Assembly: GCA_004794785.1 (NCBI GenBank)
Contig: SJOL01008576.1
Span: 140,498 to 204,497 of the forward strand
Origin: Opisthorchis felineus
Taxonomy: Eukaryota > Platyhelminthes > Trematoda > Opisthorchiida > Opisthorchiidae
Direction of reading: 5' to 3'
Length of the DNA: 64,000 bases
A program made the translations under genes and the position numbers. Positions within the stretch are counted from its first letter, which is position 1; every line of letters begins with the position of its first letter. The notes under the pieces are model-generated. The model saw only the letters and a list, made by a program, of their open reading frames with translations. It did no database searches and had not been told where the DNA came from. Shown piece after piece: positions 1 to 13,200 of the stretch.

Positions 1-545
1 AATGCAAGAATCGATACACTACCTAAGGCGATTGCGAGCCACTGTTGCGAATAGAATTATCTGAGCAGTTATCTGTCGGTCACGTGCTCCCTATGACAGT
101 CGACCGATTTCCTCGAAGGGTTCTTTTTGCAGAACCACGTGAAGGGTGGAAACGAATCAGGGGAGGTCAAACAATGACTTGGAAGCGAAGTGTGAAAGCC
201 ATTACCAGCAAACTCAGCTGCACTGGTCATTGCCGTCTTCCTGGATGGTGACCCCGAAACGGGCCACATTAATAGTTAGCGATATTGTCATACATGGCCC
301 AGCCGCGCCCTCAATGGCGCTCGTGCATCCAAGCTATTGCCTTCAATGCATAGCTCCCTTCCCAATCCACCCACTTAAAAGGTCACTGACAGCCCTGTAT
401 TTACGCACCAATTTATCGGATCCAGCGTCCAATGCGCAGCTGCCTACCCCCCCCCCCCCCCAAATCACCGGTGGACGAGACTGTAGCAGCTACAACCACT
501 GTACGATAAGTACGCTGTTTTTACAGCTGATAATGATGATGAGCT
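1..545 (+). mobile_element. RTE-like LINE, C-terminal ORF end and 3' tail
   Basis: Bases 60-250 encode VGHVLPMTVDRFPRRVLF, EGWKRIRGGQTMTWKRSVKA and GHCRLPGW. That is the typical C-terminal end of fluke RTE-like ORF2 proteins. The 3' UTR follows, with a C14 run near 448-461, and ends with TACAGCTGATAATGATGATGA (trinucleotide tail). The element is cut by the window edge and decayed. It lies in the intron downstream of BPTF exon 29. Confidence 0.75.
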
Positions 546-1015
546 GTCGGTCAGTTATGGGATATTTGCTCGTAGGAATACAAACAAAAACCGGCTATCC
601 ATCGTAATAGCGCTAGTTCACCTCATGAACAGCGTCCACTTACATGAACAAAATAAAAAACAAGCGAAAGTGCAATAGTTAACCAAAGTATCTCAATCCG
701 TGCATCTGCCAGTACTCATCAGCAGCGAGGCTTGCTGGCGGTGCAACTATGTACAACTACATTAGAGGAGAGAACAAGCGATGAAGCAGAATCTAGACCG
801 AGACTACCGCATACACCAGTGTCACCCACAGGTACACCAAAACCGACCACGGAAGAGACTGACTAACAGTTACATCATGGAAACCCAGGACACTGTACGA
901 ATGACCGTCATCTTCCTAGAAGAACTGTGTTCAGTGTTGTTGTCGCAAGAATTAAAATCGGCCAAGTTGATAAGAAAAAATAGATGGTCAGAAGTATGCA
1001 CGAATATCGACGAAC
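546..1015. other. intron stretch, nothing recognised
   Basis: Part of the intron after BPTF exon 29. No exon, repeat or ORF that I can support. I looked specifically for the second half of the PHD finger on the minus strand and did not find it. Confidence 0.6.
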
Positions 1016-1275
1016 CTAGTGGGATCGTATGGGGTCTTGCACAGGCAGTAGAGTGTTGTCGAATCCGGTACATTCGGAGCTGCAGTCTGAGTAGGCGGAG
1101 ATGGTGTGGCAAAGGCTGTCGGAAGTCGAATAGTCTGCTCCCTTGCACGTCCAGCAGGACGGCCCCGGTATCCGCGACCACGGCCAGCTCGTCCTCGGCT
1201 ACCAGTTGACAGAAAACGTGACGCCCCAGCTCTTCGTTTCCCAGCCGCACCTCTGAGTGTTGAATGGGGTTCATC
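1016..1275 (-). CDS. BPTF: BPTF exon 29: Arg/Gly region and first half of C-terminal PHD finger
   Basis: Acceptor CTTTCACAG at 1276; donor ACTAG|GTTCGT after 1016. It encodes [39 protein letters not shown], a Pro/Thr linker, and [14 protein letters not shown]. The last motif (LYCxCKTPYD) is diagnostic for the H3K4me3-reading PHD finger of BPTF. The rest of the finger (GCDxCxxWxH) is not in the window, so the gene continues left of base 1. The GTTCGT donor is weak; the true end might differ by a few bases. Confidence 0.9.
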
Positions 1276-4200
1276 CTGTGAAAGGTAAAAAAGACACCAT
1301 CTAACGGTAACGGCTTTGGAGTGATATGTACTTTTCATTATGGTTCAACTTCTCAAAGGCCGCTGCAGTGAACCGACTTGTATGACAGAAACCGAATCTA
1401 TGTTTGAGTGAATCACACTGGAAGTCACATCACTCTACGCAATAACATTACTATTGATGTTTCGTTCTATGATGTTCATTGGGTTTAGGCCACTGAATGA
1501 AATGTCAGGCGTTGGTTACAAGTCACGCATTCACAAAATGCAAATCCCATTCAACGTCTCGTTAGGAGTAGATTGGCTGAACTGTCAAGCGTAATTTGCT
1601 CCTTCGGAAACACTATGCTACAAGAAAGCTGACTGGCTGCATGTAGAGATGCACTGATCACTTAACTTGACAGTGGCGAAATACCTATGGAATTCTATAG
1701 CAGATTTGGTCATAAGTTTGTCTGTAACAACCATGGGTCGTCCAACAGAGATGAAAAAAAGATGAAATTCTGTCACACTCAGATAACTCAAGCAGATATG
1801 CCCGAGTGTGCGACTACTAGAACTCCCATAAGTGGGCTCCAAAACACCCAACTCACACGGACCATTGTTCAACTGAGTGTTAATCTTCGCGATTTTAGAT
1901 TCTGACGTCACATGGCTACATGTCATATCTGATTGTCCTAACAACCGTATCGGCGTTAGTCATCACAATCTACCGAGGCGCACCAATAAGTGGTTACAAC
2001 GCACCAACAAGTGATTTGGAGTGACTGACAACTGTAGACTTGCGGTCAACGGGTTGCACACCGGAAGACACTGCTGTGGTTGTTGACGGTAATTTTCATC
2101 AAGTCATCGCCCTTGGTAGGGAATCCGCAGTCACTTGATACGTCACGGGCGTTTGTTCCTGGGAGATATCCAAAAACGTTTAACAGAAAATCGCAGAATC
2201 GGGTTCGTTTCGGAGCACCCATATAGGAAAAGTCTACTATAAAATAGTGCTCCGGAGGAGAGGACGCCATGAGAACGTGGTTTCTCTTGTGAGACCAGTA
2301 TATATGACCGAAACTACAACACTCCGTATCGGCAAATATAGCACTCACTCGTTTCGAGACAGCCGAAGGGATAAGGATTCGTTCAAGCGTCTCATCACCA
2401 AGACCGGGCGATGTGCTTGGTGTTGATGCTCCACTAGATGAATTGTGCTCATCATCAAAGTGCGGTTCCTGGTCACCAAGTTTGGGACACGGAAGTGAAG
2501 AATCCTCCTGTTTTCGATACTTCCGAGATGCGGAGACACGAGTGGTCAAGATCCGCGAAAACCGAGCACGACCGCGCCCCCGGCCACGTTTGACGACAGC
2601 CGAACCGCGGTTGAAACGTCGAAGTCCAGACGTCTTTGTAATCCAGTGCGGTTCGTTTTCTTGATCCTCATTCCAGAATGCTCGGGTGCCAGTTCTTGAG
2701 ATGGGCACATCTTTTGGACGAGGACTGGCCTCTTGAGATGATTGTCTGTTACGGCTTGAGAGAGGTGGGCGACCTCGTTTCGTAACACCTCGAAGAGGAC
2801 TGAAAGGAGTTTTGGAGGGAAAGCTTTGTGGGGGCTGCTTCACCTTGATGGGACTCGAGCGCTCCCTGTGAAAACCCCGCTCCTGGAAGTCACTGAGGGA
2901 GTCCTAAACAATGGGATATCAGTGAAACGATGGTTTCGGTAATATCAGATGAAATTATTCGACAGACCCTATTTGTGACTGCATGCACGTTATGCTATGA
3001 AACGTTAACTAACCAGAGAAACAAGTCTTGCCAATGACAAGTGAAGACGCCGGCGGGTAAGAATCTGGCTTCGTAAAGAGCGAACACGCTGCTCCAAAAG
3101 AGCTCGCTCATTACGCATTCTTCGAGCCGCAACTGAGGCTCTGGCTGCGTTGGAGGCGGCTAGTGAACGAGCCCGTGCTTTTGCCTCAAGAACAGAAGGA
3201 GAGATGGTCTGTTCAGGCGGGCCAGAAGAACCAGGTGGGTTGGAATCTCTCTGATAAGCCCGACGACGGGTGGAAAGAGCAGGGATAAGTCTAACAGTAG
3301 GGTCACCGGAGATACGAAATCCCGAATGCACGTCCCAGATAATCCCGGAAGAAGCTGTAAAGTGCATAAATGGATAGATAAGGTTCACAAAATTAGATAA
3401 TAAAATGCGATAGATGGGTTTGGAGTAATATGGATAGCAACCATGGTGTTGCTACAAAGTCTCTATAAGGAGCCAGCGTACCGAGATTCGTATTTGTCCC
3501 TACGAGAGCGCTTGCCAATGCGGGATGGGGTGGCGGTTCCACTTGATTCTCAGGTGATTCTTCCGGTTGTTGTTTTGTATCGTTAGCCTCCTCGTCTTTC
3601 GTCTGTACGCTCGGAGGAACCGTTGATAACCTCGCAGGTCGCCGTAATGTCGCGACAGCCTGGGATTCCCCATGTGACTTTTCAGCGCTCACATGCAGAT
3701 AATCATGACTGGGTGGCAGGTATCTGACAAAGACAGCATAACCAAGGAAAAGGTGGGGTAATGAGAATGGACGGAGTTGGAAGTCAAATAGCATCTAAAT
3801 GATGCCATCAAGACTCGATAAGGTTCGATATAGTTCTGAAAAATAGATCGGCAGGTCAAAATCAAATTTGACCTTTAGACTGCTTTCGGTGACCTGGTAC
3901 TTGCGCTTCTCTTGGGCTGTACGGCGGTTATGCATCGAAAGAGTACAAAACAAAGCGGTTTGACTTTTCTGTTACACAGTGGGAAAAAGATGCGATCCTC
4001 GCTGAGAGGTGTAGTTAAACCCATTTCTGCGGATTTGGTGTCCCAGGTCTGAATTTGACCGTGCGTCAAATCCTTTGAAATCTTTTGAAATATGCTAGAC
4101 AGCATCAGGCCACGTTGTCCAGCTATTCAATTTGGGTTCAACCGATTCGGCCGAGGCGAACAGCTGCCAATGTCTACTATACAGAGATATGCAGAGCGCC

Positions 4201-7200
4201 AGGCAGGCTTACACGATACACATCGTTTGTAATCGGTGTCGTCGACAGAGGTTATAAATTTGGCTAGCTGCACTAACACAACTAGTAACCCGGTAGACGT
4301 CACTGCAAAGAAAGTCACTGTGAGCGGTTATTTCAACAGCCCACAGTTAAATCGGTGAATTAATATTGACCATAATGGAGAACCTAGAAATCGGCAGAGG
4401 CGTGATCAGACATAGAAAAGCTAAGCGACATGAGTTCCTCACACACACACACACACACACACACTGGTTGAGATCCACCAACTGAGGCGTTGTATAGAGG
4501 GCAAGGGCCTGAAACTCACAACCGACCCAAATGACATGTTTCAAAAAGGATGGGCGCACTTGTAGTTGAACCTTTCGGCTTTACTTGTGTGATCTAAGAA
4601 AATTCCCAGATATTTTTAAGACAGACCATCATAACAGAGTACCGGGATTCCAGTGAACCAAAACGTCCGAATTTAATGAGAACCGACAACATAGAACATC
4701 GGGGCAGTGTACAAACCCACAGCGTCCATTAAAAAGCATGAGGACACTTAACAGTTCTCCTCCCGGAGCCCACAAAGTCACTCTTGTTTTGATTGATTAG
4801 TTAGTGCAAAAGCGAAAAAAATAATAATAAATATGCAAGTAGGTTTCTTACTGGGCTAACATGCAAACAGGTCTCCAGCGGGTGTTAACCACTTTCCCAA
4901 GTTCACAGACGTACCACGGCCTCAAAGAACTAAAAAAACACATCCCTACTGGACGAAACGAACACAAACCTCCAAACTTACTCGTTCATGAAAGTCCTAA
5001 TCTCCCACAAAAATAAGTGATCTTCTGCCATCCACCGCTCTTCGACCCGAATTTCCTGATGTGATGCTGCGGAGTTCTCATTCACAGCCCCAGCAGTTGA
5101 TTGGCTATTGCGATTGACACCTTTACTGTTGCGGGTAGAAGGAGGCCAATCATCGTCATCCTCATCATCATAGGCTCCATCATCATCATCTGATTCTGAG
5201 GATCGGTGAATCCGACTACCAACTGGACGACGCTTACGGCGCCGAGCAGTGGCAGATCCCCACCAGCTGTCGTCCCCGAATGGATCGTAGTCGGGGTCTT
5301 GCCTGGGCATTGTTCTGCGATTTTTCGACTTCCGACTAGAGTGTGGAACAGGAGAGGCTGTAGATGATTCAGATGCAGAGGAGTTGGTGGTGGCATGTGC
5401 TGTACGTCGGCTGCGCTTCGCATGTCGACCGGGTGTTCGCCTGGTCTGTAGGGCCCCACTGGACGAAGGCCGAGAGTGAGTAAGCCTCACTAGATAATTT
5501 GCTCGCTGCCAGTGCTTGTCCTGAAAAGAAATTTAACATAACTGTCAATATTCTGCATGCACCGGTGAACATAACAAGCTCCAAAAACGACAGAATTCCA
5601 TTTTATCTTACCAGTGGTTGAATTCCAACTATTTTCCTGGTACAATAGGCCGACTGCCCCGCTCTCCCTGTCCCAGAGTCTTCATAATCCATGAGTTCAC
5701 GAAAGCATGGGCGACCATCGGCATCGAGCACGTGAACATTGTCTGCTGGCTCGCCCAGAATATCATCCCATCGGATACAGTGCCACAAAGTGCGCAGCAA
5801 TAAAGCTATGTTGGCCACATCCTGGCCGTAGTCCTTAGGTTGATAACTTCCTGCCATTGCTGACCGACGATCGGGACCAAGACGGAGTTGACTAAGACGG
5901 AATCGCCACGTCTCTGACAATGTGGGTTTCGCTGTCGGATATGGCCAGACGATCTGCGTGGGAGTTGATAAAAAGAGAGTACTTAGAAAAAAATAAAGTG
6001 CTTCTTCACAATGAGTGCACAGAGACATGCATCTGTCCTTACACATACTACATATATCAAATTAGTAATGGCCAGGGATAAAATCTTTATTGTTTGTTCC
6101 CATGTTGGCAAATGACGAGAGATAGACCCGTCTGCGGTTAGTTTGTAAGCGAGCAGACATACGCCATTCTCCATGCAGACGATTAGAGACAACAACCGTG
6201 CAACGGCGATATAGTGCACTAACTACTTGGGATTTTCAAGTATAGTGTTGTGCTTCAGATTCCAGTACAATAATACGTGTCCATGAGCCTGAGAAGCGGA
6301 GAAATTGCTATTCGCTGTCTCCCTAAGTAGAAGTCATATGGAAGGCTATCGTCAGTCTGAAGAGAACTCGGTCAAAATGCACTTTTGAGAGGGAACAATC
6401 GAGTGGCTAGACGTATGGGAAAAATGAAAGCCTATTGAAATAATCGGCCAATCCTTACATTTATCCCTATAGATATTTGGGAACATTCCTCCTCTATTCT
6501 TACTGGTCTAAAATAACAACACTGAACAGCAACCAATGGATGCAGCCGAATTTCTGCGCGAGAACCAGGCACAGCTAACATAGAATACCGTACCTGGTCA
6601 CATTATCAGACATCTTCACTCAGGCAATCACTGCACCATATTCGCACAAGCTGTTTGAGCGAAAGCTCTACCCTATCACAAGAACGTTGTCGACAACACA
6701 GGTTTGTCGACATAATAAAGCCGGCATTCTAGTCAATCTAATCAAGAGTCAGCAGTAGTGGTTATCATTTTGCAGTCGAGCATGCTGACTGGCTACACGG
6801 TTGGTGATCCAAACTGGGTGAAACCAGCCAGAACTACCAAGATCAACGTATTTTAAGAGCTGTCCATCAATAGGACAGGATGACATGTTGATTGCAAAAG
6901 GGTCAAACCACCTGAGGGTGCCAACTAGTAGTCTTTCTGGTTGTACGAAATCAGAGTCAGGCATGACTGGAATCTTGTAGAGTTGTGATAGTTTTTGGAC
7001 TTGCTGGTTTTTCTTCAAAGTTGTGGTTACCAAGTGGAAATGCGGACAATCCACCCTATTTTTATCTGGTGCGTGAAAGAACGGCATTCAGAATGGGCGT
7101 ATTTATTTCGTCACCTTTTATCGTAATCGGGCCACTGTATTACATCACAGTTTCTCCCGCCATCCAAACTTCCTTTGACGGAAAGTCGGTGCTAAAGCTG

Positions 7201-10200
7201 GAACCACACACTCACCAATTCCTTCGAATGGATGTTGGAATGGCCGCATCTACACTCATTTTCTACTCATTAACCGTAATGGAACAGAGCATTTCGAAAC
7301 GAGTTTTGGATAGAGAAACCAGCTGTGACCTATGGCCTGCAATCTTTACACATACCTTCACGAAATAACTATACACCCCCATTTTGGCTACAAGCTAAAC
7401 TTTCCACGGGGGTTATAAATTTCTGACGACATCGCAGCCATAAAGTCAAGAAGTACGCACACGTGGCACATTGCATCTGGAATTTCCCTGACACTGCTTT
7501 CCTGATATGGTCCCAACAAAGCCACTCTAGCCAGATAATATCCTGTTAGACCTGTGAGCAAGTGCAATAGCCTCTCTCTCGTTTACCCCTAATTGCTTGA
7601 ATCCTTCGACACAGAATATGTCATCCACATAAACTATTTGTTGCCGTGGAAGATAACCGGCCAATAAAACATCTTCCTGGAGCACACAGCTGGACTCTGA
7701 TCACGGTATTCTGCAGGTACATATATCGATTCGTTTTCCATGAGGAGTATGCCGGTTGACGCGCACCCATTCCATTCGTCACTTGAATAGGGCTTCCGTA
7801 TAGGAACAAAGTGAGTTGGTGCAAAAGCTTTCATAAATTAACCGGTACGGTCAAAAACCAGCTTTTAGCCCTACCTATCCCAATGAAGCCAATGGTCGAT
7901 CAGCAGCTTCCACTAACACGCGATTATTATGGTAAACACAGGTCGCTCAAAGACCGAGACATAAAAAGCCCTATAACAGAATAATAAGCGTTTTGTCGCG
8001 GCACCCTTCGGATGCATAGCTGCAACGCAACACCAAGAAAATACGACGGCTGAGATACTGTAAGGGTGCCAAGGCTAGACAGAAGCGATTGAGATGCCAG
8101 AGTTAGTTTCGGATCACAGACCTTCGGATTAGTAGTTTCAAGTTCCAATGGCTCAGCCAAATCGATCTCAATGAAGAGTTTGAGGGTTGAGAAAGGGCGC
8201 TGGTGGATAGTGATGGCCCGAGAGATGGAGAAAGCTCTGACAAAGGACGGCCGTATACTATATCAACTAATCCGAACTGGTTCGAGGAGAGCAAGTTGCA
8301 GTGTGGCAATCCACGAAAAAGACGAAACCTCAATTCACTTGGAGAGCTGGCATCCTGAACGATGGGCTGAACGGTTCAGCGGTTCATTAGCTCAACCTGC
8401 GGAACAGCCATATGAAGCTGAACAAAATGTTCATCAGTTATCCATCAGCAACAAAAATTCGGCTCGAAACTTCGTTGATTCAACGCCAAAGAAAGCCCAG
8501 ACCAGAGGGTTTGCATCCTTAACTCTTCAAAGGCGGTGAATCCCTTGTAATCATCTTGAATATGCTATTCACAAGCATCCGGAATGATGATAAAATGCTG
8601 ATAGAAGGAGGGTGCTGGGATTGTGAGTCAAATAATCCAAAGGGCGAACGAACATAAAACGAAATCACCGCGGAAGAGCATTATCAGTCACAGCAACCAA
8701 GGTGCTCTATGGTATCATGTCGTTTAGACTGGCCCATCATACAGAAAGTCAGATTCAGGAGAATCAAGCTGAGTTTCGCCCTGGCAGAGCTTACTCCGAC
8801 TACAACTTCCTTTCACTCGAACTGCGTCATTCCTTTTAACTACCAATAACAGTTGTTTGTCTAGATTTGAAAGCTGCCTTTAATTCCGTAGATGATCAGA
8901 AATCATGGCAGGGCCTGGCGGAAGGGATGTCCCTTCCAACTCCTTATCTCTTATAAATGTTCTATATCCTTACTTCAGTGGAACAGTTCCGGGCAAACTT
9001 TTACCAGAGTTCGCCACATCCAGTGGTGTCCAGCTAGGCTGCCCTCTACGGCCCTTCTCATTCAACTACGTTACCGAAGTGTTGCTTGGACCTTACTTGC
9101 CTGTCTCTAACGCTGCGAGGATCGGAATGCTTCCGGGGCGTTCGCCCACAGGCAGTGAACACGCAGTGAATACCTGGCCTTCCAGGTTGGGGGTTGGAAC
9201 ATGTGGCGACTTGTTCCGTAGAAATGGTAATGCATTTGCATTTTCCGCCAAACACCGCTGCCTTGCGGTTAGGCTTTTGAGCCAAAGGCTTTGGTTGGGG
9301 ACCCTAATTGTTCTCCTGTCTAGGTGTGGGCGCCCTGAAAGTATCCCAGCCCACGTACAACCTGTACGGCAGTGAAGCATCGGTGTTGAACAGTGGTGTC
9401 ATGCTGTCGATGATGATGATGATGAGTGAATACGCTGACGATATCACCCTTCTTCGATGACACTTTAGAAATGCAAACCACTTTGAAAAACCTAAACAAT
9501 TCTGCCTATTAGTTCCATAGAAGCAGCAAACCATAAAGTGCCACTGCAGTGGGATCAAACCTAAATTTGATGTTGGCAGAGGTGGTTGACAAATTTGTCT
9601 AACAGGACAGCTGTATAAGTTCCGAATAAAGACGAGCTGGGAATGTCGGAGCAGCGTTAACCAACCTCCGACATTGGTGTCACTGACATGGTAACAGTTT
9701 GACCGATCGATATAACTAATTTTACGGACCAGAGTCGTGACCTCAGCGTACACGTCTTCGTATTCTCTCCGCGTTTCACCATCAGTGTCTCCAAGGCATT
9801 GCGCGGGTCCGATGAGAATATCGGATCAGTAATGTTGGGGTAAGCCAGATGGTGTTCGACAAAAGTAACTCCCCCGTGGTCACATTCCACAGGTGACGCT
9901 GTTTGGATGCCAGAGGACCGCTCGCACAGCAGAGCACAATTACCTACATTCGACCTCTGAGGTGCAGAAACATCCGTTATCCCATAGCGTGACGACCATC
10001 GTTATCACTTACCCCACATTAGCGTTGAACAGTGATGCCCAGCTGCCATAACATTTTTTTTTGGATAGTGGGACAACGCAGACAAGTATAGATTTGTCGA
10101 TATACAACGCAGCGATAATCAAGCCATGTAACATTCCTCATAGTCTTATGTGCTCTAGTACTCAAGCTGATTAGCCAGTACAGGAAAATTCCCATCAACT

Positions 10201-13200
10201 TTGCCCCAAGAACCAAAACTGCGTATCGGGGATAACACTGGCAGGGATAAGCTGCGCGTACGAATATCCTAACCTACCAGAGTTAGATAAGCATCAAAAT
10301 CTACCTTCCGTAGGTCAACAAAATGACCGCTCCGACAGTACTGTATAGGACCGGCGTAGGTTTAAACATGTGAGTATGAATTACACGCCGCAAGATGAGG
10401 CAGTACAGTGGAAATCCCGATGAGAGATGGCAAATTGCTGAGACAGACTTACCTGTGCCAGACGTTTCTTTTCGGTGTCGTATCCAGGTAATTCACGACG
10501 ACCAGCAGACAGGATAAGCCACCGCAGATTCCTCACATTCCATCGGAAAAGACTGGTGGTACGCTGTCGCTAAAATTGGAATTGGAAGAAAAAACGATTG
10601 AAGGGATGACGAGACGTGGTCAATAGATAATAAATGAACTATCATCCGAACCAAGCAGCAGACACGCATCAGGAGGTAATTTGAAGTCTTCCATCAACAA
10701 AACAGAGAACAGACTTTTCGGTGGCTTGCTGGAAATAAAATCAATGACTATTCAGGGGGCTGTAGACATCGCATAGATCTCCACGACGCGAAACCCATGG
10801 TTAGTGAGTAAGCGCTCTGCCCTGGAGGAGCCCAGTTGAGTACAGTAGCACAGAAAAGTAGCTAACAGCCCAAACTCGGGCACTGTTCGGAAATGCCTTA
10901 CTGATTAGCTACGACAAGGGTGCGTAAGTTATGATATGTACTAACCGAGAAAATCGTCGCACATGAGGAGGGTTAGAATCACAGCGAAATTACCCGCTAG
11001 ACTAAATTATTCATAAAAATGGCTCAGAGCACCGTTGAATCTAATCCAGCAGTTGAGCCATGAAGAAAATTTTCAGAGTCCACAAAGATCAAACGTGTAA
11101 CATTTGAATCTTACGATCGGAATTGCATCAAAAAACCTTAGAACAACGGAACTACCTTTTTGCATTCATCTCTCCACTCGACCGGTGGCCAAACATAAGT
11201 GTTGACTGGTGGTAACGAAGCGGGCAGTAGCACTTCATCACTGGATTGGATAGACTGAATCTGCGCATTTCGGGTCAATGAATAAGGCTGTGCTGTGGAT
11301 ACTGTGCCACGAGCAAGCAAAGCCCGCTGCTGCACGAGTTGCTTCCGCACATCAGCTATTCTTTTGTCCAAGGCTGCCAACTGCAAGAGGGGAAAGAATT
11401 TCGCAGTAGGAGAGATGCCGTCGAAAATATTATGCCTTGCAAACATCACACAGGTATCTGGTTCGTAGACATAACATAGCGCAAGAGAATAAGGCAATCA
11501 AACTGAGCCAAAACTCCGTTAGCGATGACACCCAGAAGATAGTCATTACTACACTAGCCATTTCTGGCAACACTTTTGCTGTTGTATGGTCGACAATACT
11601 GGCGACCAAAAATATCACCTAGATGTGATCAGAATAGAATGATTTTCAATGAGACTGTCCCAGTTTAGCCGATAGGAGCCAGACATATATTGCAATCGCC
11701 CCTTAGTCAGGACACACAAAGCCGATCAGAGTCGTACTCTCGTGCAACGTATTCGGTATAGTGGACCGTGAGATGCCTTTTGGATACCAATGTAGCCGGG
11801 GATGTTTGATTAATTTTCCGGCAATTTCCGATTTTTATTGATATTGTCTGAATATCCCAACTTTTGACTTGATTATCTGATACAATAGTACCTAATGAGC
11901 TCCCATCAAGAGAGACCACTCCACAATCAGGACCACCTTACTCCGGTCCCGAGGGAGATCCAGCTTGAATTTTATGCCTTTTGACACCAGTCTCATCACA
12001 AAAATACCCGAGAAACGATTCCCCTCCCAACAGATAAGATAACATAATCGTTCACGTGTAACGCCCTTTCCGTGCCCTAGCTACCATGCCACCCAAAGGA
12101 AGCACGAGGGCTCAGATAGTGCCAGATTGCCCAAGCCTAGACAGGAGAAGTCGAGATGCAGAGGTCGGGTTCGAATCACGGACTTTGCGGTCAGTAAGTT
12201 CGCTCCCCAACCACTGAGCTTCCCAACAAAAATCACACAGCAAAACTGCAGTTTTGGGCGCTCTACATTAAGACATCAAATCAGCGTGAGTAACTGCGTT
12301 CATACACATTTGTTTAAAACGTGGTTAAGGTTTCCAAAATGTGGTCGCACAAAAACAGAATCCGCTTCCCTCTGAAAAAGGTTATTGTCCCGAAGGGATT
12401 ACAGTAGAATTCACGACAGGTCGACAGATCAAAGTCCACTTTTGATAGTTTGCTAAGATGCAGAAACCAGATAATGCACATACGAACGAGAGGTCCAAAG
12501 TAACTTGAAAAACGCAGTAAATCTAAGGACCAACAATGTAACACAGTCGTTTTATTCACAGGGAAATTTCTGGAATTTCCCGTAGGGTGTAGGATATCAG
12601 ACTTCTCAGCTTGTCACCCCTTAACGCGTGGTGTACGGCACCAACACCTTTCCCATTTTATATGTAAAACGTGGACGCTAGGACAAGGATTGCTAAGGAT
12701 TATGTCTCGCACAGTAGTATCCTTAAAGGAGGTCCCACGGAAGAAATACGACTACCTCGAAAATCTCATTACTTTGTTTTAAATAATGTCTTGAGAGAAG
12801 TAACAGTTTTCCTACGTTTTTTCTGTTCTAGGGAGACTACTAGAAAGCATCGATCAGAAATAATACCTTGTGAAAGCCTGTCCATGTTTTAATCCAGGTA
12901 ATTAGCCATAAGTACTAGTGAAAAACATGAAACCGTCAATTTTGTATCCCGTCCCTCGTCAACTGACCAGTACTCCGAACTTGCCACCCAATGCGTGTGG
13001 GTGGACAGAGCTCTTCAAAACGGAACAGGTTTGTATCCGTAGTTGAGTCATCCGGATGTGGCACAGTGACATGAAGATCGAGGTCTAATATGCTTCAGCA
13101 AGTTTCAGCTAAGCTAACCGTGGTAGTTTGTGCTACTAATGGTGTAGCGTGGACTTGAGTGGATCTTATGGTTTAGGGCAATGCCACGTGCTGACTGCAT

